A stretch of DNA of 64,000 nucleotides from Corydoras sp. C115 (taxonomy: Eukaryota > Chordata > Actinopteri > Siluriformes > Callichthyidae): the NCBI GenBank assembly GCA_019802505.1, contig JAFMOC010000105.1:434001-498000 (forward strand), written 5' to 3'. Positions 22,821 to 35,841 of this stretch are shown here, in pieces. Positions within the stretch are counted from its first letter, which is position 1. Each line of letters starts with the position of its first letter. A program made the position numbers and the translations under genes. The notes under the pieces were generated by a model. It saw only the letters and a list, made by a program, of their open reading frames with translations. It made no database searches and was not told the DNA's origin.

Positions 22821-25800
22821 ATGTGCGCTGCATCGGCTACTGTTTTGACCCTGCTCCTGAATTTCCTGATGTTATCAGAAGGTATTGGTTAATTCTTATA
22901 ATAATAATTAACATCTGACAGCATTTACAGTACTTGTTTTACAGAATTTTGAAAATTATAATAAACTAATGTGCTTGTTAATGTACTTCACGAAAGTCTG
23001 ATTCATGCCACTCATGCTTCTTACAATAGTACAATAAAATCTACTAATACTAATAATAATAATAATATTACCACTACTACTTCTACTACTACTACTACTA
23101 CTACTAATAATAATTTTTATATATTATTTAGTATAAAATCATAAATAAATATACTATTGTTAAATGATTAATAAATTACCATTCCATAACAGACTTATTA
23201 AAATCTGACACACATTTATATTAGGACTTTATATTAGACTGCTTGTCTGAAAATTAAACTTAGGAGTGTCTTGCTATGAGGTGACAGTGCTACCCACTAA
23301 TTAATACTACTACTACTACTACTAATAATAATAATAATAATTATAATAATATTATAATATTATTGATATTATTAATGATAATATTGTTGTCATTGTTATT
23401 GTCATTTTGAGCTGTCCTAATACATTTTATAATAATATTAGTTCTTAACATTAAGGAACTTTGTGATGCATTTCTGTTCCTGCAAACCAGGTGCTGAGTT
23501 GCAACAGAGAAACATTTTAGTTTACTATTTTTTTTATTAATATTTCTTAATTTATCTTTGTGCTTCTTTTTATGCACATATCTGTTTATTATCCTTTTTA
23601 TAAATGCTTTTAGTATTTCATTTATATAGACCTATCGCTCTTCCTGCATAACTGCTGGCTTCTTTTTTCCTCATAATTTGTTAAATGACTTGTTGCATTG
23701 CTCTTCCTTTAGAAGAAAATAATTTATATGTGGTGCTTTCGTTTTTTCGATTGTGAAAATAAAACCTGATCTGCATGATATGGATTTTTGCCCAGGCTCT
23801 ATAACATTTGTGTGATAACTTTAGACTGTTATTGTGGTTAAAAAAACAACTATGCAAAAACATTTATTTTATTCAACACAGCAAACTAAAACAAAAAAAA
23901 AAATGTTACTTTTCAACTGTGGTTGCCATGCCACAAAAGTAATAAAAAAACATAAGAATCTAAATTCTTAAATGTATTCACTTAGTGATAAAAGTGATTT
24001 TATTGGCTTTCTTGGTTTTCTTTATTGCATATTTTTACTTAGCCAAATCAAATGATCTTATTATAATATCTGGAATTGTCTGACATTGTTTGACCAATGA
24101 CTGCAGCAATAGCTACCTCTATACGGGTTTCATTTGTTCTTTTAGATACTTCATTATATTTTTCTAAATTCTTGACCAGATAACAAGGTCTATTGTGGTT
24201 ATTGAGTTCCGATAAGTTAACAATATACCAGAGATTTGCATTAGGAGGGGGTGTTACTTATCTCTAGACATGCTTCATTTAAATATAACGGCAGGATCAC
24301 ATACTATATTTTATATACATTATAGTCTATACTTTAAATGTATAAAAAGAATTAAGCCTATGGGGACCTAAGCCCATAATTTTTTTTTTATATGTTAACA
24401 AATATGTCCAAAGTTCAAATATGTTACCAAACCTGATTAAACATGATCTGGTAAAACACCAGAATGTAGTCACATGCTGGATAAAACTATATCTTGTAAT
24501 AATTAATATGTTAAGAAGGTTTTAGTTCAAGTCAGAAGTCTAATTGCTGCATTCTGATTAATTTAGAGTTAATGCACTAATCGAAACTATAATAGCATAA
24601 ATGTATTTCTCTACATTTAAAAAAGTTCTCACGCTTTCTCAGATGCTGAATGAGCACTAACTGATTTTTATTATTGTTGCTATTGTGATAGGTGCTCTCT
24701 CGCCACCACTTAATGTGAGTGTTGAGGTGTTAGACCTCCAGACATTGGTTCGCTGGCTTCCCAGACCTGGACACCCAAATGGAACCAGATATTACCTTGA
24801 ATTTATAGACATCAATCATTAGTAAGTATTGCTTTTTAAATATTAAAAAGCACTGATTATAAAGCAAAACTTTTAAATTAGGGATTTGGAAGAACCTTTT
24901 TTTAAAAAGCCATTTTCTTTCTGAAGCAAACAGAAATAAAAAATAAATAAGAAATAAATAATGAGCCGGGGCGGCATGATGGATAGCATGTTCTCCTCTT
25001 AGCACTAGGGATTCCCGGTTCGAATCCCCATCTGGGTGGAGTTTCCATGTTCTCCCCGTGTCCGCGTGGGTTTCCTCCAGGTTCTCCGGTTTCCTCCCAC
25101 AGTCGCAAAAACATGGATCGAGTCAATTGATTTCTCCAAATTGCCCCATATAGAGTGTGTCTGTGTGTGTGAGTGTGTGAGTGAGTGTGTGCCCAGCGAT
25201 AGATTGGCGTCCTGTCCTGGGTGTATCTGCCCAGCGCCCGAAACTTTCTCCCCTGGATGGGCATGGGGAACCCCCCCCTCCCCGTGACCCTAATATAGGA
25301 TAAAGCGGAAGATACAGTACATTTTTTGTCCGTATAGCGAACATGTCCATCCTTATTGTTTTTTTTTTTTTTTTTTTTTTTGCAGAAGTACCTGTAATTA
25401 TAAAGCTGTTAATCATATATTGTTCTACAGTCAAATCACAATCTCTTTATATATCTAGCTCAAAAAAGGAGTGGAATCAGACGACAGCTTGCACAAATAT
25501 CACCTCGACTCAGTGCTACCTTATGCTCAACGAGTTCTTTAATGACTACTATGTAAGAGTCATGGCAAAATGGAGGGAGGAGAGGTCAAACTGGACCAGT
25601 ATAGGACACAGTTTCCAGCCATATTCATACAGTAAGTAAAAGCACATGCAAAACAACAAAACAGCATACCGTACCATTTATGTTTTTTTTGAATGTCATA
25701 CAGAATAATGTAATTCTGATGTTAGTGATTCAACACTAACAAGTAATTACTAACTAAGTAATTAAACTGTCACCTTGAGACATTTTTTTCCTTTCAGAAA

Positions 25801-28651
25801 ATATCCTCTCGTTTGTACAGTAGAAGTTCGATAAATAATTCTTCATTATTCATTCATTCATTCATTCATTATCTCCCGCTTTATCCTCTATTAGGGTCGC
25901 GGTGGGGTTCCCCATGCCCATCCAGGGGAGAACATCTCGGGCGCTGGGCAGATAGACCCAGGACAGGGCGCCAATCCATCGCTGGGCACTCACTCACTCA
26001 CACAGACACACTCTATATGGGGCAATTTTGAGAATTCAATTGACTTGATCCATGTGTTTTTTTTTTTTTGGACTGTGGGAGGAAACCGGAGAACCCGGAG
26101 GAAACCCACGCAGACACGGGGAGAACATGGAAACTCCACCCAGATGGGGATTCGAACCGGGAATCCCTAGCGCTGAGAGGCGAACGTGCTAACCACTAAG
26201 CCACCGTGCCGCCTTCTTCATTATTCAATTTTTTATAATATACTCTCACAGTTATTATTATTATCATTATTATATATTTTTTCCCCATTTAGCCACCGCC
26301 TATTGTGTTATATGCACTATATACATCCTAACTATAATTAATTTCTGGACTAATAAAGACAATTGGATTACACTGCTTACACTCACAAAATTGCTGCTAG
26401 TACCTTTACATACCAGTGAGTGTCACTGTTGCACTGTTATATTTAGGCCTGTAACTCATTCCTTATTCATATAGTTGAGACTTTTCACCACTCACAAGTG
26501 GAATTCTCGTTAACTTAAGCAAGAATGGCTGTCTTTATACTTGACAATAATATTACAAATGATGCAATAGATTTGTGTTTGATATGTGTGTTTATAGACA
26601 AGCTGAGTCCTCCAGAATTAAATGTCTTCGCTGAGCAACATTCCATATGCTTTAACGTCAGCCATTCACTTCTGCATTCCAAGCATGGGATTCTGAAATT
26701 CTCTGTTGATTTCCATGAAATGACCACCACAAATAAAACACCGGTATGATTTATTATTATATATATAATCACTGATATATATCGGTACTACTGTATCCAG
26801 TAGTACCAATATACATATATCCAATCATTTCAGCAGTACACACACCAATGTTCACTGTAGTCCTGTTAATGATGAACCACTCAAATGGTACCTGATCTGT
26901 GGTTCTATAAAGGCTCTAAATAATTAAAATTCCCCGTGCTATGCTGTGCATTAAACTATGGAGTTTCAATAGAAGAGTAATTTATGACTTGTTTATTCTA
27001 GTGTTCTATGGTTCTCTTTTACAGAATCACATTAAGCACAGTACATCTAACAGATACAACTGCTCTGAAATACTGCCTCCTGGGAACTACTGCATCACTG
27101 CATCTGCCTACTTCACACAGGCGCAAAAGGACAACCACAACATCACTAAATGTATTTTACTCGAACAACACCAAAGAAGTATGAAACACATATGCATACT
27201 CTTTGTTTTTAAATATACACTTAATGAACAAAGGTATTGTGGCACATTCAAAGCTTTAATGACTAAACAAATGATGCTTAAAAGGTGTGCTCCAATACTT
27301 TTGTCCATATAGTGTGTTTTAGATGTAATACTTATTTATTTAGAAGCAGTTTTTAGAAAACAATCATACATCTATATAACATTATTACTGTATAAAATGA
27401 GTGATTTTTAAAATCAGGATGAACTGTCATAGGTGGAAAAAATGAATGAAAATGAGACAAGGGCGGCACAGTGGCTTAGTGGTTAGCATGTTCACCTCTC
27501 AATTCCCGGTTCGAATCCCCATCTGGGTGGAGTTTCCATGTCCTCCCCGTGTCTGCGTGGGTTTCCTCCGGGTTCTCCGGTTTCCTCCCACAGTCCAAAA
27601 ACATGGATCAAGTCAATTGAGTTCTCCAAATTGCCCCATATAGAGTGTGTCTGTGTGAGTGAGTGTGTGCCCAGCGATGGATTGACACCCTGTCCTGGGT
27701 CTATCTGCCCAGCGCCCGAGATGTTCTCCCCTGGATGGGCATGGGGAACCCCACCGTGGGAGATAATGAATGATAATGCAGGAGATAATGAATGAATGAA
27801 TGAATGAATGAATGAATGAATGAAAATGAGACAAATATATGATCTTTTTTTTAATTTGCTTTCTGTTTTCCTTATTATTTTTGTATCTTATTTTCTAGGC
27901 AATGCAAAATGGATTATTGTGATAGGTGTGAGTGTCCTACTGACACTACTGACTGTTCTTGTCAGTATTGCTACTATTGTTTGGTGTAACTCTAGGCTTA
28001 AAATGAATATGAGCTACATTCCTGGAGCACTGGTAAATATCATTGCAGCGTAAAAACCTGTCTGTTGAATTTTTTAAATGTCTGTTTTTTTTTTTTTTTT
28101 TTTTTTTTTTACAATCCTCTTATTTTTTCACACAGCTTATATCAGAAAGAAGTACAAATGTCCTAAAACTGAACCCTGAAGAACCCCATCTACTTCCAGT
28201 GTCAGTCACAGATTATTACAGGTCAACACAGGAGGAGCTGGATGAGAGTGAATCTCATGACGACTATACTCATTATGTCCAAACAGAGGACAAACCAGTT
28301 CAGACGTTGTACGTCTCAGCTGCTCAGATGGAAAAGCCTGTTGAAAATATGAGAGGTGAATATCTGGATTGTCCTGATTTTGATCAGACTGAGCAGGTTT
28401 CCCTTTTCTCATTAACTACCATGAACAACCAACAAACAATGACTACGTTAGAAAACACGTACCAAGGCGTAAAACTCAAAAATGCTCTTTGCTTTCAACC
28501 GGGATTGTTTCAAAAAGACACTCGAGGCTTGGAATTGCACCGTTTCTATTCACTGTCTTGCCACTCTGAGAGAGCAGAGTCTGAAACAGACTCTTTGAAC
28601 TCCGACATCTATGAAGAATATGGTTATGAGTCAAGGCCTGCCATTATTTAA
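22821..28651 (+). CDS. Class II cytokine receptor, interferon-gamma receptor 1-like (CRFB family)
   Basis: Seven exons: 22821-22881 (signal peptide MCAASATVLTLLLNFLML), 24692-24821, 25459-25631, 26598-26743, 27025-27178, 27899-28032 and 28136-28651. They total 1,314 nt, giving 437 residues, all in phase, with the intron pattern of class II receptors. The ectodomain has two fibronectin type III domains with several N-glycosylation sequons and paired cysteines (TACTNITSTQCYL in D1). The transmembrane segment is WIIVIGVSVLLTLLTVLVSI. Just inside the membrane, SYIPGALLIS resembles the JAK1-binding LPKSL box of IFNGR1, and the tail ends EEYGYESRPAII, reminiscent of the IFNGR1 STAT1-docking GYDKPH motif though not identical. 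Assignment to IFNGR1 rather than IL-10R1 or another CRFB rests on these motifs and is moderate. The downstream neighbour is convergent. Confidence 0.85.
23048..23116. repeat. (AAT)n/(ACT)n microsatellite, receptor intron 1
   Basis: Imperfect trinucleotide array. A second one lies at 23305-23345. Confidence 0.9.
23305..23345. repeat. (ACT)n(AAT)n microsatellite
   Basis: Trinucleotide repeats in receptor intron 1. Confidence 0.9.
24969..25315 (+). mobile_element. Full-length SINE, form A, receptor intron 2
   Basis: The head is slightly diverged (gatggatagcatgttctcc). An extra gtgtgagtgtgtg unit is present. Confidence 0.92.
25853..26213 (-). mobile_element. Full-length SINE, form B, receptor intron 3
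   Basis: Duplication ttcttcattattca at 25839 and 26214. It contains a T10 insertion before ggactgtggg. Confidence 0.94.
27461..27821 (+). mobile_element. SINE, form B, receptor intron 5
   Basis: Duplication gaaaatgagacaa at 27448 and 27822. The 3' end is rearranged, with a repeated ggagataatgaatg. Confidence 0.93.
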
Positions 28652-29936
28652 ACAACAGTTTTTACTCCTTTTTTTTTTTTACTTACTTTTACGCCTTACA
28701 ACTTTCAGAAAGGTGCTTTTCATCCACTACAAGGAGAATGTCATTCTTTTGACAAAAGTTACCTATTATTTAATAGACATTAAATGTGGGTGGAGTTTCC
28801 ATGTCCTCCGTGGGTTTCCTCCGGGTTCTCCGGTTTTCTCCCACAGTCCAAAAACATGGATCAAGTCAATTGAATTCTCAAAAATTGCCCCATATAGAGT
28901 GTCTGTGTGAGTGAGAAAAAACACATTAATAAGAATCAAAAGGGACATACTGTTTTTCTGTTTATTAAAAGGTTTTTAAAAGGTTCCCTTCTTTGATAAT
29001 TTAGTTTCACTAAATCCCCATGAGCTCAAAACAGGTTAGGTTCTCTGTAATTGATGGATAACAATTGTGCGTACCACTTTTTTGGAGAGCACTGCCAAAT
29101 TTTCTCTTTTTGCTCAATGGCCATAAATGATTGTAGCATGATTCATATTCTGTTATCTCTTTGAGCCAAACCTAAATGTTGAATTATTATTGTAATTTAA
29201 TTAATAACAGTAATTTATATATTATAATTTCTATATACTCATCAAGCACTTTATTAAGAATATCCAAGTATTTATAATAATTCTATTTTTAAATGAAAGC
29301 CTACATTTATTATTGTAGCTAATCTGCCTTAAAGGTAAATTTTTGTAGTACTGTTCTTTATATTTACAAATGTATATTATATATTTGCACAAAATGTTCA
29401 TACTGCACTTTTTAAGGACATCTGACATTTTCTTATTAACTAACTTCATGCCAGGTTGCATTGTGGTTTATATGGTGGCTTGAAGTTCACATTGTATATT
29501 TAAATCTATATAAATACAGTGCAATGTGGGACGTTTGTAGTGTACTGTGTTGGCATCCTTTAAAATAATTAGTTTTTAAAGTAAGGTAATTAAAATATGA
29601 ACTAAATACTAAGTTGAAGTTGTAGAAACCCCCCCCCCCACCTCCAGCAACACTTGTAAGATGCTTTCTACTAACATGAGCCCATGTATAATGAAGAACA
29701 CGCAATATATTATGAAGAAATGTGAATATGTTTTGTTAAATATTACTCTGTATATTTAATTTTACAAACTGCTATAATGTTTATTACACTTATGAAGTGA
29801 CAATTTCTACCTCTTAAATGTCTGGAGGAATGTAAGTGTTAAATGAGACTTTTTAAAAAATTGTTTTTGTAATACTTTTGTATTATGGATCAATAAAAAA
29901 CACGACTAATAAATATGCATGAATTCCATGCAATAC
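28652..29936 (+). other. Cytokine receptor 3' UTR
   Basis: AT-rich, with a SINE fragment at 28786-28915 and a C9 run near 29631. It ends at the palindromic poly(A) signal if the distal site is used. Confidence 0.5.
28786..28915 (+). mobile_element. SINE fragment in the receptor 3' UTR
   Basis: Only the middle block (gtggagtttcc to gtgtgagtgag) is present. It lacks both head and tail. Short flanking match acattaa. Confidence 0.85.
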
Positions 29937-29948
29937 AATAAATTTATT
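29937..29948. terminator. Palindromic bidirectional poly(A) signal
   Basis: The 12-bp palindrome AATAAATTTATT gives AATAAA at 29937-29942 on the plus strand (receptor gene) and at 29943-29948 on the minus strand (BICDL-like gene, 74 nt after its stop). An earlier plus-strand AATAAA lies near 29892. Confidence 0.6.
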
Positions 29949-30021
29949 TTGTGTCTTCTTATATACACTTCTGAATGCAACCAGAATATTTACAGTGTTC
30001 AGTAGCATTATGTTCTACTTT

Positions 30022-30547
30022 TCATTCTCCACCGAACAAAGAGGAGAAGAAGTTTTTCATTCCCTCTTCTCTTGGTAAACGAAATGACTTGCTTGTGCGA
30101 CTTCCTCTTTGCAGAGGCGATCCGGTGTTCTCCTTTTCTTTCTCTTGAACCTGAAGCTTCACCTGCTGGGAGATAACCAGCCGCATGTCTTCCTATAAAA
30201 ACAGGAGGAAATGATTAAACTAAGTTTAAATTTTTAAAAACAGGCTCCTTCTATTAATCCTGCTTCACTGGTGGCTTAAAGCTAATATTACCAAAGAAAT
30301 ACAACTAAAAACCTGTAATGTTAAGCCTTTTTTTATACCACTGGCTAATGCATAGTAGTTTTTTAGATGCTTCTGCATTTTGGCAATAATAATAAAACAT
30401 TTTGCTAATGACTGGTGTTTGTAAATTGTTGTAAATTGATATAGTGTTAATATTAGAAATGCTAGGCTAATTTTGACTCTAAAGGTTATGCAGAACACAA
30501 GACTAATCCTCAGCAGTCATGTATGCATATGTCTATTGATTTAAATG

Positions 30548-30586
<39 letters not shown>

Positions 30587-30623
30587 ATTATATTTATATA
30601 TATATATATATACACACACACAC

Positions 30624-30702
<79 letters not shown>

Positions 30703-30910
30703 TATCATTATATGCAGGGCGGCATGGTGGCTTAGTGGTTAGCATGTTCTCCTCTCAGCGCTAGGGATTCCCAGTTCGAATCCCAATCTGGGTGGAGTTT
30801 CATGTTCTCCCTGTGTCCATGTGGGTTTTCTCCAGGTTCTCCGGTTTCCTCCCACAGTCCAAAAACATGGATCAAGTCAATGGAGTTCTCCAAATTGCCC
30901 CATATAGAGT

Positions 30911-30941
<31 letters not shown>

Positions 30942-33900
30942 CCCAGTGATAGATTGGCGTCCTGTCCTGTGTGTATCTGCCCAGCACCCGAAACGTTCTC
31001 CCCTGGATGGGCATGGGGAACCCCCCCGCGACCCTAATATAGGATAAAGCGGAAGATAATGGATGGATGGATTATTTATGCACATTTAAAACATTAAAAA
31101 CAGTGTGGCGCCACTTTGTCACCACAGATCCACCACAGACAAAACATATTAATCCCTTTAAGTCCTCCTTGACATCTTTACTGCTGTGTTTTGTCACTTG
31201 TTGACCTTTTTGGCAACACAGACAGATACACCCTTAACTGGAGGACATGCTTTAAGTGTAAAGTGGAGAACGTTTACTAACCTGCCATGATTCCACCTCC
31301 TGAGAGAGCGCCACCTTGTGCTTTATAGTGTTTAGAAGCTGCTGGTTGAGGGTGTCACGTTCTTGCCGTGCTAAGATGATCTCCTCCTCCAAAGCACTGC
31401 AACACCCATCATGTGCATTAGGAAATAGCAGAGACAAATCCAATTTTAAGCCTGGATGACAACACCTGACAACAATGACTCCATCTAGATTTCTGCTATT
31501 TCTAAACAAGCATGTCAGTCATCCATCTTTTTAAAAACTATAACCAACTTATCACTAAATTTTTATGAATGGATTTTAAACTATTATTACTAAAATCATG
31601 AAAACACCATGTTATAATTTTACCTGTAAGATGGTTTGCCAGGAAACAGTCCGAAATGGCTTTATCTCTTCTCTTAATGTCTCCAATTCCACCTTGTTGG
31701 AGTCCAGCTAACAAAATAAAAATAAATAAAAAAATAATAGACTGTATTAATATTGAATCTCAGATGCAGCTGGATTTGCACCAATGTAAAATAAATTATT
31801 TCATACATAGACCAACCTCTTTATTCAGCCTTGAATTTCTTCTTCTTTTTGCTGTAGTATTTCTGAATGGGCCAATGTGGTTTCTTTGGCCTGTCAGAAT
31901 AAAATTAATTGAGTAAACTCTCAAAAATACAATAAATATGATTCAAATAATATTTGCGATTGAATCGATGAACAATGATTTATACATAGCATCTTTCCTT
32001 TATCTAAGTATGTGTGACATCATGAAAAAAAAACACTTTACACAGAGAGTTAAAACTACATTACATGAGGTTATTTATTCAAGCTTTTATCCAAAGTGGC
32101 TCACAAGTATCCTAACTTGATGGTTGGTGTCGGTACAAAGTGTTAAATATGATTCAGCACCACTGGAGGGGATAAGAGACTGGAGGGATTAGGGTTAAGG
32201 ACCCCCATTGCTAACTTTCTGTTAAAAGGGATCATCTAGTCCATCTCCATTAGCTAATTCTGCCATAATTATAGAATTTGACACTAACTCACACCCTGTA
32301 GCTCAACAATGATCATTTTTATGGATGAAAAACAAGTCAGAATTTAGACCATTTTACTACATAAGATGCTCAGGACAATGTCCTTTATAATCATTTATGA
32401 TACCTGAGACTGTTGAAGTTCATTCTGCAAAGACAAAGGGAAGCATGTGGTCTCTTCAAGGCTGGCTTCTTCACCGAGATCCTGCACTCTTTGCTGTAGG
32501 TTTCGGTTTATGGTGCGCAGCTGGAACAATTCACTCTGCTGTTGTTCCAGCTGTGAATAAACCAGTGACAAGGAAGACTGGTTATTTAGAACGATCCTGC
32601 AAATACGATTTACTTTTTGTTGCTTTTTTTTTAAGTTAAATTAAATACATCACATATTACTGCATACAGATGTAAATTGTATGCAGGGGAAGAAATGTTC
32701 TTCAAAAAGTAATTTTTTTTTAGTTCTTACACTACCGTAATTGCACCATGTCTGCCATATCAATGTTGCCGTCCATAGGTATTAATTTCATATCTTTATC
32801 TGGTGTAAAATATAATGTTTACTTATACAGATTATTAATTATTTTTGTTGTTTTCATTTTGATCCAATGATTCAGCTTCAGCTTTGGTCGCTCACTTCAA
32901 AATAGCTTTAGTTCAGTAGGATACTCATTACCTAATGCTTACGTTGTATTAGGATATACTAGCCATTCTATATTTGCCTACTGTGTAGTGTACTGAGTAG
33001 CAGGTGATTTCTATTGCAGCTTCACTCTATATACTATGTTTGAAGGAATGTGTTCATTTAAATGAATCCGTTTTGTTCACAAACACAATAGAAATTTGCT
33101 GTTAAGTATAAACTGGTAACTGGGTTATCAGGCTGTAGGGTGTCCAAAAAAAAACCCTTGCTGAATCCATATGCTCACCTCACTTTCCTTTTCATTCAGA
33201 TTTGCTTGAAGATCAAGGATTTTATCTCGCAGTCCATCCCTTTCTGTCCTTAGCCTAAAATTGTCCTCCTCTGCAGAGATCAAGCGCAGATCCATATTGG
33301 AGCCACGCTCTTGTAGAACTCGGTTCTGTTCAATACAAAAAAAAATAAATAAAAAATACATCTAAAGCATTTTAAACAAAATGCATAAGCCCTAACCTTA
33401 ATAATAACAGAAGTCTATTGGCAGTTTTGTATTTGTTATATTGACAAAATTCAACTCTAATCCCACAATCAGTGTACAAGCACTGCTATTGAGTTTAACA
33501 CTAAAAAGTTTAACACTAAAAATATAAACCATGTTACATTTTAACCCATGTTTGAGTCAAACATGCGGAAAAACAAACCATAAAATGTTCTAACTTAAAT
33601 TGGGCACCATTGTCTCTTTAAAAACAAACGCACTAAAATTCTTGTCCATGGCAACACAAGCACCCAGCAAAGAGTAGGTTAAAAATGCCAAACTACTGCT
33701 CTTGTTCTCACTTGAACTATATGCCTGAGAAGTCTGCAGTTATTGTAATAGAAACTAAAATGCCCTGCAGGTTGTAACATTATTTGAGTCTAAAAAAATG
33801 CAAAGCACAATAAAGGCCCAGAACAATAGATAGACGATCTGTCACGTTGTTTTACAGCCTTTTTAAATAAACATTGGGTTAGCTTAAAAACCTTGGAACA

Positions 33901-35341
33901 TTAATTTGAATAAGTGACTTGGAAATTAAATACATATATTAATTGTGTATTGATAATTTATGTTATTTTAAATTAACCATCAGAAGATACACTGGATTAC
34001 ATGTTGAGGTAATTATGATATGTCTAAATTGTTACACTAAATAGGAACTTTAAAAGAATCCAGTACTATTGCATTTACCTCTGCTTGCAGGCTTTCAAGC
34101 CGAGCTGAGCTTATGGACCTGCTGAAGGTTGTGTCTTCCATCTCCTCTTTTAGAGAGCGAAGCTCAAGGCGCAGTGAGTGCTCTGTAGATACCGCCTGAT
34201 ACCCACGAAAAGTCACATAAACAGCATTAGACATGATATCAGATGCAAGACAAAAAGTATTATATTTCCCCCCAAAATGTCTCACAGTAACATCAATAAC
34301 ACAACAGGATGTTTTTACATTTGATTTAAATAATGTGGTTAATTAATTGACAGGACAGATTCACCTCTGCTAACTGCTCCACCAGCTTCTGGTTGTGATT
34401 GGAGAGCTGTGTTAGATGTTCGCTTTCCTCCCGGCGCCGATCACGACCCTGATTGTGCTTTTGGTCCAGTTGCTCACGTAGTGAGGTAATATCAGCTTGC
34501 AGCTCAGTCTCCCTCTGCCCAGCCTCTAAATCTCGTACCTCCAAGTGTCTCTGGAGTGTGTGCTTCTCCTGCTGCAGAGCCTGCAGCACATAAAGACATG
34601 CTGCTTTGGTTTCCTTTAATAATCTCAGGTTTGAACAGTAGTAAGGTATCATCATTATTACTTAAAAAGTTCAGTTTTTACCTAATTTCCATTTATTATT
34701 CATTCATTCATTATCTCCCGCTTTATCCTCTATTAGGGTCGTGGTGGGGTTCCCCATGCCCATCCAGGGGAGAACGTTTCAGGCGCTGGGCAGATAGACC
34801 CAGGACAGGGCGCCAATCCATCGCTGGGCACACACTCTATATGGGGCAATTTGGAGAATTCAATTGACTTGATCCATGTTTTTGGACTGTGGGTGGAAAC
34901 TGGAGAACCCGAAGGAAACCCACACGGACACAGGGAGAACATGGAAACTCCACCCAGATGGGGATTCGAACCGGGAATCCCTAGCGCTGAGAGGAGAACA
35001 TGCTAACCACTAAGCCACCGTGCCACCTTTATTTATTATCTTCCGCTTAATTCTCTACTAGGGTTGTGTGTGTGTGTGTGTGTGTGTGTGTGGGGTGGGT
35101 GCCTATTTGTTAACCTCCTCAAGTTCTGAAAAACTTACAAGGCCTCAGGAAAAAAAATACTTCTGTACAGTCCTTTTAAATTTGTACGTCTTATCCAACA
35201 ACAGAAAGATGAATTTGTTACATGATTAGTGGTTTTGTGGATAGCATGCCCGACTTTAAATCCTAATCTGGGTGTAGTTTCTATCTACTTCTCGTGTCTG
35301 TGTGGGGGAAGGTGAATTGGCTGCTCTAAATCACCACTTTG

Positions 35342-35374
<33 letters not shown>

Positions 35375-35826
35375 TGAGTGAGTGTGTGCCCAGCGATGAC
35401 TTGGAGCTCTGTCTTGGGTGTATCTGTCCAGCGCCTAAAAGTCACTTTGTTTAGTAGTACATTTAATAATTAACTTTTCCACATCTTACTTAACTTTCGA
35501 ATTTTATAGTCTTGCAAAAATATAAAGCAAACAACAAAATAAAGGCAAATAAATAAATAAAAAATGTACAAATTTATTCTGACCTCCATGTCCTTCTTCA
35601 TTTGTTCCAGCTGACCTTCTAGCTCTTCATTCCTTTCTAGAAGAGCCTGGCCCACTTCAGCTGCCAGGATTAAGTCTTTCTCCAGCATGCTTTCACCTTT
35701 GGTGGAAGCCAGTAGACTGTCAGTTCTACCCAGGAGACGCCTGGAGGACGGCGTTGATGTAGAGAAAGGGTAGAAAGAGCCATCAAGGCTTGGAGAGCTT
35801 ACGCTCTCCTTCCGTGTTGAGATCAT
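30022..35826 (-). CDS. bicdl2: BICD-family-like cargo adaptor (BICDL2-like), nine exons, two with indels
   Basis: This is a coiled-coil dynein-dynactin activating adaptor. Minus-strand exons: 35584-35826, 34365-34580, 34079-34195, 33179-33325, 32404-32550, 31817-31890, 31624-31707, 31282-31396 and 30022-30192, for about 437 residues. Residues 48-68 carry a CC1 box (EKDLILAAEVGQALLERN, AAxxG consensus) that binds dynein light intermediate chain. SLQNELQ near residue 283 fits the Spindly motif that contacts dynactin. Heptad-rich sequence fills the rest, and the protein ends KNFFSSLFGGE. Exon 31817-31890 is 74 nt and reads EEEIQG then TGA, where one more A would give EIQRLNKE. Exon 31624-31707 has one base too many near 31658-31659 before GLFPGKPSYSALEEE. 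The two changes cancel in length but leave a stop. Whether this is bicdl2 or a fish-specific paralogue is unsure. Confidence 0.8.
30547..30712. repeat. Long (TA)n with (CA)n blocks
   Basis: About 165 bp of dinucleotide repeats abutting the next SINE. Confidence 0.95.
30718..31070 (+). mobile_element. Full-length SINE, form A
   Basis: In the last intron of the BICDL-like gene, antisense to it. A (GT)n expansion lies at 30912-30940. Confidence 0.93.
32060..32220 (-). repeat. Diverged core-SINE fragment
   Basis: gcttttatccaaagtggctc with agggttaaggaccc further on matches, in reverse, the 3' half of the SINE at 36363. Confidence 0.55.
34700..35030 (-). mobile_element. SINE, form B, BICDL-like intron 1
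   Basis: Duplication atttattat at 34691 and 35031. A block of about 20 nt is missing in the cactcactcacacagac stretch. Confidence 0.93.
35040..35100 (-). mobile_element. SINE tail fragment
   Basis: cttccgcttaattctctact then agggttg, broken by a (GT)n run. The younger copy to its left inserted beside it. Confidence 0.6.
35225..35440 (+). mobile_element. Old diverged SINE copy
   Basis: agtggttttgtggatagcat, aatctgggtgtagttt and tgtgcccagcgatgacttgg are recognisable. A (GT)n expansion lies at 35345-35372. Confidence 0.7.
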
Positions 35827-35841
35827 TGGTGATTCGTATGA

